From Kitasatospora sp. NBC_01246 (GTDB taxonomy: Bacteria; Actinomycetota; Actinomycetes; Streptomycetales; Streptomycetaceae), in contig NZ_CP108484.1 in assembly GCF_036226505.1 (NCBI RefSeq), forward strand, positions 3,534,001 through 3,598,000: a stretch of 64,000 nucleotides of DNA. The letters run 5' to 3'. Positions 10,088-20,340 of the stretch are shown piece by piece. Below the pieces are notes generated by a model, which ran no database searches, was not told the origin of the DNA, and saw only the letters and a list, made by a program, of their open reading frames with translations. Position 1 is the stretch's first letter. Each line of letters begins with the position of its first letter. A program made the translations under genes and the position numbers.

Positions 10088-10135
10088 AGAACCGACGGTA
10101 ACCTGCGTGACCGTCTGCTTTCAGGCGTTTGCAGC
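10077..10135. promoter_or_regulatory. Widely spaced inverted repeat at DeoR regulator promoter
   Basis: GCTGCAAAC at 10077-10085 and GTTTGCAGC at 10127-10135 are exact inverted copies separated by 41 bases. They flank the start and promoter of the DeoR-family gene. Two separated half-sites suit autoregulation by looping or a tetramer, but nothing else proves it. Confidence 0.35.
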
Positions 10136-10287
10136 TAGTAGCGGGAATTGCTCACGCACGAGCGGCGCGTGACCGTACAATACGCGCCGTCAGCAACCCG
10201 GGACTGCGCCCGCCGTCCGGGTGACGGACCCGCCCGCGCGAAGGGCGGCCGCCGACCGGCAGCCACCCCCAACTGCGCGTCCGGTGC

Positions 10288-11742
10288 TCAGGATTCGCCG
10301 TCGGCCCGCTTGCGGATGTGCAGCTGCCGGGCGGCCTCGGCGGTCGAGCCGGAGACGGACGGGTAGATGGTGAAGGCGCTGGCCACCTGTTCGACCGTCA
10401 GATTGGCGTCCACCGCGAGCGCGATCGGGTGGATCAGCTCGCTGGCGCGCGGGGCGACCACCACGCCGCCGACCACGATGCCGGTGCCCGGGCGGCAGAA
10501 CAGCTTCACGAAGCCGTCCCGGATGCCCTGCATCTTGGCCCGCGGGTTGCCCCGCAGCGGCAGCTTGACCTCGACCGCGTCCATCTTGCCGCAACTCACG
10601 TCGGCGGCGGTGTAGCCGACGGTGGCGATCTCCGGGTCGGTGAAGACGTTGGAGGCCACGGTCTTCAGGTTCAGCGGCTGCACCGCGTCGCCGAGCGCGT
10701 GGTACATCGCGATCCGGCCCTGCATGGCCGCCACCGAGGCGAGCATGAAGACGCCGGTGCAGTCACCGGCCGCGTACACGCCGGGGGCACTGGTGCGGGA
10801 CACCCGGTCGACCTTGATCTGACCCCAGTCGTTGAGCTTCACCCCCGCCTCCTCCAGGCCCATCTCGGCGGTGTTGGGGATCGAGCCGACCGCCATCAGG
10901 CAGTGCGTGCCCCTGATCACCTTGCCGTCGGAGAGCGTCACCTCGACGTGGTCGCCGACCCGCTTGACCGTCTCGGCCCGGCTGCGGCCCATCACGTTCA
11001 TGCCGCGGCGGCGGAAGACCTCCTCCAGCACCTCGGCGGCGTCCGGGTCCTCGCCCGGCAGCACCCGGTCGCGGCTCGACACCAGGGTGACCTTGGAACC
11101 GAGCGCCTGGTAGGCGCCGGCGAACTCGGCGCCGGTCACACCGGAGCCGACCACGATCAGCTCGGCCGGCAGCTCCTCCAGGTCGTACACCTGGGTCCAG
11201 GTCAGGATCCGCTCGCCGTCCGGCTGGGCGTCCGGCAGCTCGCGCGGGTGCGCGCCGGTGGCGATCAGCACCGCGTCCGCGTGCAGCGACTGGACGCTGC
11301 CGTCGGGCGCGTCCACCAGCACCTCGCGGGAGCCGTCCACGGCCTGCCCGCCGCCGCCGAGCCGGCCCCGGCCGCGCAGCACGGTGACCCCGGCCCGGGT
11401 CACCGACTGGGTGATGTCGTGGGACTGCGCGATGGCGAGGCGCTTGACGCGTCGGTTGACCTTGCCGAGGTCCACGCCGACCACCCGGGCCTGCCGCTCC
11501 AGCGGTGGGGTGTCGTCGGCGACGATGATGCCCAGCTCTTCGTACGAGCTGTCGAAGGTCGTCATCACCTCCGCGGTCGCGATCAGGGTCTTCGACGGCA
11601 CGCAGTCCGTGAGCACCGCCGATCCGCCCAGACCGTCGCGGTCGACGACGGTCACCTCCGCGCCGAGCTGGGAGGCGACGAGCGCCGCCTCGTAGCCGCC
11701 GGGTCCGCCACCGATGATCACGATCCGAGTCACGTCCACCAT
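10288..11742 (-). CDS. lpdA: LpdA-like NAD(P)H quinone dehydrogenase (flavoprotein disulfide reductase family)
   Basis: This 484-aa FAD enzyme has the two Rossmann folds of the family (VIIGGGPGGYEAALVA, ELIVVGSGVTGAEFAGA) and the FAD end motif GVYAAGDCTG. The redox disulfide CxxxxC is broken: Cys47 is kept in LTDCVPSK but position 42 is Ala. The C-terminal His-Glu base is also replaced (IYPSVSGS). Dihydrolipoyl dehydrogenase activity is therefore unlikely. Mycobacterial LpdA with the same loss reduces quinones using NAD(P)H. ATG 11742 and nearby GTGs at 11739 and 11733 are all possible starts; no ribosome site is visible. Confidence 0.88.
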   Translation of the reverse strand: MVDVTRIVIIGGGPGGYEAALVASQLGAEVTVVDRDGLGGSAVLTDCVPSKTLIATAEVMTTFDSSYEELGIIVADDTPPLERQARVVGVDLGKVNRRVKRLAIAQSHDITQSVTRAGVTVLRGRGRLGGGGQAVDGSREVLVDAPDGSVQSLHADAVLIATGAHPRELPDAQPDGERILTWTQVYDLEELPAELIVVGSGVTGAEFAGAYQALGSKVTLVSSRDRVLPGEDPDAAEVLEEVFRRRGMNVMGRSRAETVKRVGDHVEVTLSDGKVIRGTHCLMAVGSIPNTAEMGLEEAGVKLNDWGQIKVDRVSRTSAPGVYAAGDCTGVFMLASVAAMQGRIAMYHALGDAVQPLNLKTVASNVFTDPEIATVGYTAADVSCGKMDAVEVKLPLRGNPRAKMQGIRDGFVKLFCRPGTGIVVGGVVVAPRASELIHPIALAVDANLTVEQVASAFTIYPSVSGSTAEAARQLHIRKRADGES

Positions 11743-11820
11743 TGTCCCGTATGCCGAGCGCGCTGCCACGCCGGGGTCGGGGCTTCTGTCCGATCGCCCA
11801 GTCGCCGTAGGCTGCACCTC

Positions 11821-12258
11821 ATGCCCCTCTACGCCGCGTATGCCACCAACCTCGATGCTCGGCAGATGACCCGCCGCGCTCCGCACTCCCCGCTGCGCGG
11901 TACCGGGTGGCTGGACGGCTGGCGGCTCACCTTCGGCGGCGAGCAGCTCGGCTGGGAGGGCTCGCTGGCCACCGTGGTCGAGGACGAGAAGGAGCAGGTC
12001 TTCGTCTCGCTCTACGACGTCGCGCCGATGGACGAGGAGGGCCTGGACCGCTGGGAGGGCGTCCAGCTCGGCATCTACCGCAAGATCAAGCTGCGCGCGC
12101 ACACCCTGGACGGCGACATCCCGGTCTGGACGTACGTGCTCAACGACTACGAGGGCGGCCTGCCCGCCGCCCGCTACCTGGGCCTGGTCGCCGACGCGGC
12201 GGAGAGCGCCGGGGCGCCGCACGACTACGTCCTGGACCTGCGCCGCCGCCCCTGCTGA
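11821..12258 (+). CDS. Gamma-glutamylcyclotransferase-fold protein
   Basis: This 145-aa protein has the YAAYATNLD...M start of the GGCT/AIG2 fold, which binds the gamma-glutamyl group, and a WEGV...Y.K..L pattern later. Family members release 5-oxoproline from gamma-glutamyl amines. The catalytic Glu may lie in the DEEGLDRWEG stretch, but this was not verified. A TAGGCT -10 box at 11808-11813 and a TTCTGT -35-like hexamer place transcription start at or next to ATG 11821, so it is probably leaderless. It is divergent from lpdA. Confidence 0.8.
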   Translation: MPLYAAYATNLDARQMTRRAPHSPLRGTGWLDGWRLTFGGEQLGWEGSLATVVEDEKEQVFVSLYDVAPMDEEGLDRWEGVQLGIYRKIKLRAHTLDGDIPVWTYVLNDYEGGLPAARYLGLVADAAESAGAPHDYVLDLRRRPC

Positions 12259-12491
12259 CCTCCGGGCCCGCGCGGCACCGCCGCACCCCCGACTTCCCCG
12301 GCCCCGACTCCCCCCGGCCCGGGCGCCCGCCGCCCCGGGCCGGCGCACGGCTCGGCGCCCGCCCGGCCCGGCGGCGGCCGCGCGGCGCCGGACGGCTGTA
12401 GCTTGCTCCCACCCGGGCCGCCGGAAGCAGGCCTCCGAGCTGTACTTTCACGCCATCCGGGTAACGATCCGGCACGTCGTACCGGGATCTT

Positions 12492-12503
12492 CTACGCGCG
12501 TAG
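12492..12503. promoter_or_regulatory. CTACGCGCGTAG operator, purine nucleoside phosphorylase promoter
   Basis: This is a perfect 12-bp palindrome. A TATCCT -10 box follows at 12516-12521 and the GTG start at 12529, so the site covers the expected -35 region. Identical sites precede deoC and add, with variants before deoA and the nucleoside-binding lipoprotein. Repression is the likely effect. Confidence 0.75.
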
Positions 12504-12528
12504 CCGATTCCCGTCTATCCTCGGACCT

Positions 12529-13350
12529 GTGAACGCATCTCCTCAGTCGGTCGTCTCCGCCGACCCCTACGCCGCCGCCCAGGCCGCCGCCGAGCGCCTG
12601 CGCGAGCTGACCGGCGCCGAGCGCCACGACGTCGCCCTGGTGATGGGCTCCGGCTGGGTGCCGGCCGCCGACGCCCTCGGCGAGACCGTGGCGGAGTTCC
12701 CGGTCACCGACCTCCCGGGCTTCCCCGCCCCCGCCGTGGCCGGCCACGCCGGCACGATCCGCTCGGTGAAGATCGGCGACAAGCGCGCCCTGATCTTCCT
12801 GGGCCGCAACCACTACTACGAGGGCCACGGCGTGGCCACCGTGGTCCACGGCGTGCGCACCGCCGCCGCCGCCGGCTGCGGCATCATCGTGCTGACCAAC
12901 GGCTGCGGCGGTCTGCGCGACGGCTGGGTCCCCGGCCAGCCGGTCCTGATCAGCGACCACATCAACCTGACCGCGGACTCCCCGATCGTCGGCGCCAACT
13001 TCGTCGACCTGACGGACCTCTACTCCAAGCGGCTGCGCGACCTCTGCCGCGAGGTGGACTCCACCCTCGACGAGGCCGTCTACGTGCAGTTCCGCGGCCC
13101 GCACTACGAGACCCCGGCCGAGGTCCACATGGCCCGGGTGATCGGTGGCGAGCTGGTCGGCATGTCCACCACGCTGGAGGCCATCGCCGCCCGCGAGGCC
13201 GGCGCCGAGGTGCTCGGCATCTCGCTGGTCACCAACCTGGCGGCCGGCATCACCGGTGAGCCGCTCAACCACGCCGAGGTGCTGGAGGCCGGCAAGGCCT
13301 CCGCCGAGCGCATGGGCGCGCTGCTCGCGAAGGTCCTTGAGCGGATCTGA
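12529..13350 (+). CDS. punA: Purine nucleoside phosphorylase
   Basis: This is a 273-aa trimeric-type enzyme that splits purine (deoxy)ribonucleosides with phosphate to base and (deoxy)ribose 1-phosphate. VMGSGW is the phosphate loop, [10 protein letters not shown] the conserved R-x-H-x-Y-EG motif, and [14 protein letters not shown] and GMSTTLEAI complete the active site. GTG 12529 is eight bases after a TATCCT -10 box, so translation is probably leaderless. The mutase next door can accept its pentose 1-phosphate product. Confidence 0.93.
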   Translation: MNASPQSVVSADPYAAAQAAAERLRELTGAERHDVALVMGSGWVPAADALGETVAEFPVTDLPGFPAPAVAGHAGTIRSVKIGDKRALIFLGRNHYYEGHGVATVVHGVRTAAAAGCGIIVLTNGCGGLRDGWVPGQPVLISDHINLTADSPIVGANFVDLTDLYSKRLRDLCREVDSTLDEAVYVQFRGPHYETPAEVHMARVIGGELVGMSTTLEAIAAREAGAEVLGISLVTNLAAGITGEPLNHAEVLEAGKASAERMGALLAKVLERI

Positions 13351-13386
13351 TCCGGCTCTGACGCACAATCGTGAGCGACGGGGTTC

Positions 13387-13422
13387 GCGGGCGGCTGTGA
13401 TCCGCTGATCACACCCGCCCGC
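13387..13422 (+). terminator. Hairpin between nucleoside phosphorylase and mutase
   Basis: Outer arms GCGGGCGG (13387-13394) and CCGCCCGC (13415-13422) and inner arms GTGATC and GATCAC close on a CGCT loop. It could end the phosphorylase message or reduce read-through into the mutase gene. Confidence 0.6.
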
Positions 13423-13504
13423 GGGCCCCGTCCGCATGCGCGCCCCACTCTCGCGGAACCCTCCGGCCGACCGAACCGACGCACTTCCCCATGGAGTCGC
13501 AGCC

Positions 13505-15220
13505 ATGACGCAGGCACCCACCACCGATCTCCTCGCCCGGGCCCGGACCTGGCTGGCCGAGGACCCCGACCCGCAGACCCGCGAGGAGCTGGCCGCGCTG
13601 CTGGCCGCGGCCGAGGGCCCGGACGCCGAGTCGGACAGCAAGCTCGCCTGGTCGCGACTGGCCGAGCGGTTCTCCGACCGCCTCCAGTTCGGCACCGCCG
13701 GCCTGCGCGGCGAGCTGGGCGCGGGCCCGATGCGGATGAACCGCGCCGTGGTGATCCGGGCCGCCGCCGGCCTGGTGGCGTACGTGAAGAAGGAGAACCT
13801 GGGCGACCTCGTCGTCATCGGCTACGACGCCCGGCACAAGTCCTTCGACTTCGCCCGGGACACCGCCGCCGTGGTGGTCGGCGCCGGCCTGCGGGCCGCC
13901 CTGCTGCCGCGCGCGCTGCCCACCCCGGTGCTCGCCTTCGCGGTCCGCCACCTGGGCGCGGCCGCCGGGGTCACCGTGACCGCCAGCCACAACCCGCCGC
14001 AGGACAACGGCTACAAGGTCTACCTGGGCGACGGCTCGCAGATCGTCCCGCCGGCCGACGCCGGGATCGCCGCCGAGATCGACGCGATCGGCTCGCTCGC
14101 CGAAGTCCCGCTCGCCGAGGACGGCTGGGACGTCGTCGGCGAGGACGTCGTGGACGCCTACCTGGCCCGCGCCGTCTCCATCGTGGACCCGCACAGCCCG
14201 CGCGACCTGGCCGTCGTCTACACCCCGATGCACGGCGTCGGCCGGGACACCCTGGTCGCCGCCTTCGACCGGGCCGGCTTCCCCGCGCCCACCGTGGTCG
14301 CCGAACAGGCCGAGCCCGACCCGGACTTCCCGACCGTGGCCTTCCCCAACCCGGAGGAGCCGGGGGCGATGGACCTCGCCTTCCGCACCGCCGCCGCGGT
14401 CGGCCCGGACATCGTCATCGCCAACGACCCGGACGCCGACCGCTGCGCGGTGGCCGTCCCGGCCAACGGCACCGCCGGCGGCGACGGCACCGGCTGGCGG
14501 ATGCTGCGCGGCGACGACGTGGGCGCGCTGCTGGGCGCCGCGCTGGTCGCCAAGCGGGCCACCGGCACCTTCGCCACCACCATCGTCTCCTCCACCCTGC
14601 TCGGCCGGATCGCCGAGGCGGCCGGGCTGGGCTACGCCGAGACGCTGACCGGCTTCAAGTGGATCGCCCGCGCCGACGGCCTGCGCTACGGCTTCGAGGA
14701 GGCGCTGGGCTACTGCGTCGACCCGCAGGGCGTGCGCGACAAGGACGGCATCACCGCCGCCCTGCTGGTCGCCGAGCTGGCCGCGACCCTCAAGCGGTCC
14801 GGCCGCACCCTGGCCGACCTGCTGGACGACCTGGCGCTGGAGCACGGCCTGCACGCCACCGACCAGCTCTCCGTCCGGGTGGAGGACCTCGCGCTGATCG
14901 CGGAGGCGATGCAGCGCCTGCGCGAGCGGCCGCCGACCGTGCTGGCCGGCCTGACGGTCACCCGGGCCGACGACCTGACCGCCGGCTCCGCCGACCTGCC
15001 GCCCACCGACGGCCTGCGCTACTACCTGGCCGGCGAGGGCGTCCGCTCGGCCCGGATCGTGGTCCGGCCGTCCGGCACCGAGCCCAAGCTGAAGTGCTAC
15101 CTGGAGGTCGTCCTCCCGGTCGGCTCGGCCGCCGACCTGGCCCCCGCCCGGGAGCGCGCCGCCGAGCTGCTCGGCGCGATCAAGCGCGACCTGGCCGCGG
15201 CCGCCGGCATCGACGCCTGA
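13505..15220 (+). CDS. Phosphohexomutase family enzyme, probable phosphopentomutase
   Basis: This 571-aa alpha-D-phosphohexomutase has all four family motifs: TASHNPP (phosphoserine loop), NDPDADR (metal), FEEALGY (sugar) and RPSGTEPK (phosphate). It is usually labelled phosphomannomutase. It lies directly behind purine nucleoside phosphorylase and near deoC, and no DeoB-type mutase is seen in the window. Human PGM2, of the same family, is a phosphopentomutase. Conversion of (deoxy)ribose 1-phosphate to 5-phosphate is therefore the better guess (inference). ATG 13505 has a GGAG ribosome site. Confidence 0.88.
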   Translation: MTQAPTTDLLARARTWLAEDPDPQTREELAALLAAAEGPDAESDSKLAWSRLAERFSDRLQFGTAGLRGELGAGPMRMNRAVVIRAAAGLVAYVKKENLGDLVVIGYDARHKSFDFARDTAAVVVGAGLRAALLPRALPTPVLAFAVRHLGAAAGVTVTASHNPPQDNGYKVYLGDGSQIVPPADAGIAAEIDAIGSLAEVPLAEDGWDVVGEDVVDAYLARAVSIVDPHSPRDLAVVYTPMHGVGRDTLVAAFDRAGFPAPTVVAEQAEPDPDFPTVAFPNPEEPGAMDLAFRTAAAVGPDIVIANDPDADRCAVAVPANGTAGGDGTGWRMLRGDDVGALLGAALVAKRATGTFATTIVSSTLLGRIAEAAGLGYAETLTGFKWIARADGLRYGFEEALGYCVDPQGVRDKDGITAALLVAELAATLKRSGRTLADLLDDLALEHGLHATDQLSVRVEDLALIAEAMQRLRERPPTVLAGLTVTRADDLTAGSADLPPTDGLRYYLAGEGVRSARIVVRPSGTEPKLKCYLEVVLPVGSAADLAPARERAAELLGAIKRDLAAAAGIDA

Positions 15221-15229
15221 TCCACCCGC

Positions 15230-15275
15230 GCACGACGAAGGGGCCCGCCGTTCCCGGCGGGCCCCTTCGTCGTGC
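15230..15275. terminator. Strong bidirectional terminator
   Basis: A 21-bp perfect stem (15230-15250 with 15255-15275) closes on a TTCC loop. It lies between the mutase stop and the end of the convergent PH-domain gene, so it should stop transcription from both sides. Confidence 0.85.
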
Positions 15276-15287
15276 TCCTCGGCGTGC

Positions 15288-15965
15288 TCAGGCGACGATC
15301 GCGGCGATCAGCGCGACCAGACCGAGCAGGGTCGGCGCGATGATCCACCAGCACCACCGCACGACCAGCGGGCCTGCCGCGTCGGGGCGGCCCGCGTTCC
15401 GCTCGGCGGTCTCCTGGAGGATCGCGACCACCTGGTCGGACCAGGCCCGGTTCGGGTCCGGCGCGCCCTCGACCACCGACGGCGCCGGCCGCCCGAAGGC
15501 CGTGCCCAGCCGGGAGGCGTGCTGCTGCCCGCCGCCGCGCTGCTGGATCCGGTTGGCCCGCTTGCGCTGGCGCAGCGACACCGGCACGGCCCACACCTGG
15601 TACTTGTGGCCCCCGGCCAGCAGCTCCACCGAGTACCCCGCGCGCAGGGCGTCCACGGCCGCCCACGGCGCGGTGATCGTCCGCAGCGGGTTGCGCACCA
15701 CCAGCCGGCGGTCGTTCACCCGCACGGCCGGCCGCAGCGTGTAGGCGATCACCGGGAAGGCGAACACCGGTACCGCGGCCAGCGCGACGTACGGGGTCCT
15801 GCCCGTCCCGTTCAGCACCGCGTCCCCGATCAGCCACCCGGCCACGGCCAGCAGGAGCACACCGGAGATCACACCGGGAATGGAGCGGTACACGCGGTCG
15901 GCGTACACGGGCTCCCCGTCGGAGCCGGCCGAGCCCTGGTGGGGCTTGCCGTCGGATTCGGTCAT
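15288..15965 (-). CDS. PH-domain membrane protein
   Basis: This 225-aa protein has two hydrophobic segments near 30-48 (IPGVISGVLLLAVAGWLIG) and 58-76 (TPYVALAAVPVFAFPVIAY), then a bacterial PH-like beta domain (LRPAVRVNDRRLVVRNPLRTI through KYQVWAVPVSL), a linker, and a third hydrophobic helix at the C-terminus (WCWWIIAPTLLGLVALIAAI). Such proteins are common in actinobacteria, and their function is unknown. ATG 15965 is used because it precedes the first membrane segment closely. Confidence 0.75.
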   Translation of the reverse strand: MTESDGKPHQGSAGSDGEPVYADRVYRSIPGVISGVLLLAVAGWLIGDAVLNGTGRTPYVALAAVPVFAFPVIAYTLRPAVRVNDRRLVVRNPLRTITAPWAAVDALRAGYSVELLAGGHKYQVWAVPVSLRQRKRANRIQQRGGGQQHASRLGTAFGRPAPSVVEGAPDPNRAWSDQVVAILQETAERNAGRPDAAGPLVVRWCWWIIAPTLLGLVALIAAIVA

Positions 15966-16059
15966 GGCGACGATTCTGCCCCATGCACCCCGTGATCTAC
16001 AGGGGTGGCGATCACCGTGGTGGCCCCGGCCGTCGCCCCCGGCCCGGCGGCGGGCCCCG

Positions 16060-16125
16060 CCGCTTCCCGCCGTTCCGCCGCCGTTCCGCCGCCGCTCCCC
16101 GCCGTTCCCCGGCCGCGAGCGCTTC
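16060..16125. repeat. Short tandem CCGCCGTTC-type repeats
   Basis: A run of imperfect 9-12 bp units based on CGTTCCGCCGC occupies the gap between the PH-domain gene and deoC. No coding sense is seen on either strand; it is probably simple-sequence drift. Confidence 0.4.
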
Positions 16126-16189
16126 CGGGCCGGGCCCACCGGGCCGAGATCTCGGTCCGGCATCGAAAAGCGGGCCCCCTAGCGGTTGG

Positions 16190-16201
16190 CTACGCGCGTA
16201 G
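16190..16201. promoter_or_regulatory. CTACGCGCGTAG operator, deoC promoter
   Basis: The perfect palindrome is followed after one base by a TATGCT -10 box (16203-16208). The first in-frame start, GTG 16215, is seven bases further on. Bound protein would block RNA polymerase. Confidence 0.75.
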
Positions 16202-16214
16202 ATATGCTGGTGTG

Positions 16215-17207
16215 GTGACTATGTCCACTCTTGCAGCCAATGCCCCCGGCGCTGCGGGCAGCGGTCTTGAGGACGTTGCGGCGTCCGAGGCCTCGCTCCG
16301 CCGCTTCCTGCACGGCCTGCCCGGCGTCGACCAGGTCGGCCTGGAGGCGCGCGCCGCCACTCTCGGTACCCGCTCGATCAAGACCTCGGCGAAGGCGTAC
16401 GCCATCGACCTGGCCATCTCGATGATCGACCTGACCACCCTCGAAGGCGCGGACACCGCCGGCAAGGTGCGCGCGCTGTGCGCCAAGGGCCGGACCCCGG
16501 ATCCGTCCGACCCGGCCACCCCGCGCGTCGCCGCCATCTGTGTCTATCCGGACATGGTCGCCACCGCGAAGGACGCCCTGCGCGGCACCGACATCCAGGT
16601 CGCCTCCGTCGCCACCGCCTTCCCCGCCGGGCGCGCCGCGCTCCCGGTCAAGCTCGCCGACACCGCCGACGCGGTCGCGGCCGGCGCCGACGAGATCGAC
16701 ATGGTGATCGACCGGGGCGCCTTCCTCTCCGGCCGCTACCTGGACGTCTTCAACGAGATCGTCGCCGTCAAGGAGGCGTGCAAGCGCCCCGACGGCACCG
16801 CCGCCCACCTCAAGGTGATCTTCGAGACCGGCGAACTGCAGACGTACGACAACGTGCGCCGCGTCTCCTGGCTGGCGATGCTGGCCGGCGCCGACTTCAT
16901 CAAGACCTCCACCGGCAAGGTCGCCGTCAACGCGACCCCGCCGGTCACCCTGCTGATGCTGGAGGCCGTCCGCGACTTCAAGGCGCAGACCGGCGTCCAG
17001 GTCGGCGTGAAGCCCGCCGGTGGCATCAAGACCACCAAGGACGCCATGAAGTACCTGGTGATGGTCAACGAGACCCTCGGCGACGACTGGCTGACCCCGC
17101 ACTGGTTCCGCTTCGGCGCCTCCAGCCTGCTCAACGACCTGCTGATGCAGCGTCAGAAGCTGACCACCGGACGGTACTCCGGCCCCGACTACGTGACGGT
17201 GGACTGA
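16215..17207 (+). CDS. deoC: Deoxyribose-phosphate aldolase
   Basis: This 330-aa class I aldolase cleaves 2-deoxyribose 5-phosphate to glyceraldehyde 3-phosphate and acetaldehyde. FIKTSTGK carries the Schiff-base lysine and VGVKPAGGIK the second catalytic lysine; DEIDMVID supplies the conserved Asp. Possible starts are GTG 16215 (leaderless from the TATGCT box) and ATG 16221, with no ribosome site. Two aldehyde dehydrogenase genes follow within six bases, which fits oxidation of the acetaldehyde. Confidence 0.94.
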   Translation: MTMSTLAANAPGAAGSGLEDVAASEASLRRFLHGLPGVDQVGLEARAATLGTRSIKTSAKAYAIDLAISMIDLTTLEGADTAGKVRALCAKGRTPDPSDPATPRVAAICVYPDMVATAKDALRGTDIQVASVATAFPAGRAALPVKLADTADAVAAGADEIDMVIDRGAFLSGRYLDVFNEIVAVKEACKRPDGTAAHLKVIFETGELQTYDNVRRVSWLAMLAGADFIKTSTGKVAVNATPPVTLLMLEAVRDFKAQTGVQVGVKPAGGIKTTKDAMKYLVMVNETLGDDWLTPHWFRFGASSLLNDLLMQRQKLTTGRYSGPDYVTVD

Positions 17208-17212
17208 TCACC

Positions 17213-18686
<1,474 letters not shown>

Positions 18687-18694
<8 letters not shown>

Positions 18695-19589
18695 TGTCGT
18701 GAGCCGTCTTGATGTCCTCAAGACCTACAAGCTGTACGTCGGCGGGAAGTTCCCGCGCTCCGAGAGCGGGCGGGTGTACGAGGTGACGGACTCGAAGGGC
18801 GAGTGGCTGGCCAACGCCCCGCTCGGCACCCGCAAGGACGCCCGGGACGCCGTGCTGGCGGCCCGCGCGGCCGTCAAGGGCTGGGCCGGCACCACCGCGT
18901 ACAACCGCGGCCAGGTGCTGTACCGCGTCGCCGAGATGCTGCAGGGCCGGCGCGAGCAGTTCGCCGCCGAGGTGGCGCTCTCCGAGGGCGTCGGCCCGAA
19001 GAAGGCCGCCGCCCTGGTGGACGCCGCCATCGACCGCTGGGTCTGGTACGCGGGCTGGACCGACAAGGTCGCCCAGATCGCGGGCGGCGCCAACCCGGTC
19101 GCCGGGCCGTTCTTCAACCTCTCCACCCCGGAGCCGACCGGTGTGGTCGGGATCGTCGCCCCGCAGGCCGGTTACGGGCACTCGCTGCTCGGCCTGGTCT
19201 CGGTGATCGCGCCCGCCATCGCCACCGGCAACACCGTGGTGGTCGCGGCGGCCGCGGACGCCCCGCTGCCGGCCCTGTCGCTGGGCGAGGTGCTGGCCAC
19301 CTCGGACGTCCCCGGCGGCGTGGTCAACATCATCTCGGGCCGGACCGCCGACATCGCGCCCACCCTGGCCTCGCACCAGGACGTCAACGCGGTGGACCTC
19401 ACCGGCGCCATCGCCGCCGACGGTCCCGGCGCGGCGGGCGCGCTGGAAGCCGCCGCCGCGGATACCCTGAAGAGGGTGGTCCGTCCGGAGCTGGACCCGT
19501 TCGCCCAGGACTGGACCAATGCTCCCGGTACCGACCGGCTACTCTCGTTCCTGGAGACGAAGACGGTCTGGCACCCGATGGGGATCTGA
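18687..19589 (+). CDS. Truncated aldehyde dehydrogenase-like partner, probable pseudoenzyme
   Basis: This 300-aa protein has the N-terminal cofactor-domain part of an aldehyde dehydrogenase (YKLYVGGKFPRSESGR, GVVGIVAPQAG, IATGNTVVVAAA, GGVVNIISG). It ends before the catalytic Cys and Glu region. It is not an obvious frameshift: the frame is clean and closed by its own stop. It overlaps the preceding gene by eight bases. In ALDH16 proteins a catalytic domain is fused to a roughly 300-residue domain lacking the catalytic Cys, so this pair looks like ALDH16 as two chains. The role is probably structural or regulatory. Confidence 0.85.
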
Positions 19590-19690
19590 CCTCCTCGTCA
19601 CCCCCCGGGCCCGGTGGGCCCACCGAGTAACAACTCCACAAGCTGGCCGTCCCCAGTGCCCTCACCCCCCCAGGGCCCGGACGGTCATTG

Positions 19691-19729
19691 GACGGACCCG
19701 CGCCTCTCCCCCCCTGGCGCGGGTCCGTC
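19691..19729. terminator. Terminator after deoC-ALDH operon
   Basis: Arms GACGGACCCGCGCC and GGCGCGGGTCCGTC are exact complements (14 bp) around an 11-base pyrimidine loop. A 13-bp direct repeat, TCCGTCGACTTTC (19724-19736 and 19772-19784), overlaps its right arm; its meaning is unclear. Confidence 0.75.
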
Positions 19730-19873
19730 GACTTTCCGCCTCCGGTGTCCCCGGCGGCTCTCCTCCCTGGATCCGTCGACTTTCGTCGCCGGCCCGCCAT
19801 GCTTTCGGCGCTCCCGGCCGGCCCCCGCCCCCGCGCAGACTGGGGCGACACCGCACACCGAGGGGGGCACCGC

Positions 19874-20293
19874 GTGGGAGAGATCGCCGGCGAGCTGATG
19901 GCACTGTTCGCGGACGGGTTCGTCCGCAGGCTGTTCGTGGCCCGCGCCCGGCGCCGGCTGGCCGCCGGCAAGCCGGTCCGGATCCCCTGCTCGGCCCGCT
20001 CCGACGGCCCCGGCTGGCCGCCGCGCTACGTCAGCGGGAGGATCCGCGTCACACCGGGCGCCGCGAGCGCCGAGTTCGGCTCACGCGAACTCGACGGCGC
20101 CGGCCCGGTCGTACTGGCCGCCGGCGGGGCCTTCCGGGCCCCCGAGCCGGACACCTGGCACGACCACGACTGGGCCGCCACCGCCTACCTGGCACCCGGC
20201 TCCGGGCAGCCGGTCTTCCTCCAGGTCGACAGCCGGTACCTGCCGCTGCTGCACCTCGCCCTCGCCGCACCGGAGTCGCCGCACAAGGTGTGA
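19874..20293 (+). CDS. Conserved hypothetical protein
   Basis: This 139-aa protein starts at GTG 19874 with a GAGGGGGG ribosome site. The N-terminal 30 residues form a basic amphipathic helix (LFADGFVRRLFVARARRRLA). The rest appears beta-rich (RYVSGRIRVTPGAASAEF, GAGPVVLAAGGAF). No family is recognised. It looks cytoplasmic or peripherally membrane-bound. It sits upstream of uridine kinase in the same direction with its own promoter region. Confidence 0.65.
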   Translation: MGEIAGELMALFADGFVRRLFVARARRRLAAGKPVRIPCSARSDGPGWPPRYVSGRIRVTPGAASAEFGSRELDGAGPVVLAAGGAFRAPEPDTWHDHDWAATAYLAPGSGQPVFLQVDSRYLPLLHLALAAPESPHKV

Positions 20294-20340
20294 CCCGACG
20301 GGTTTCGGCATCCGGCCCCGATGCGTCAGACTGGTGTCCC

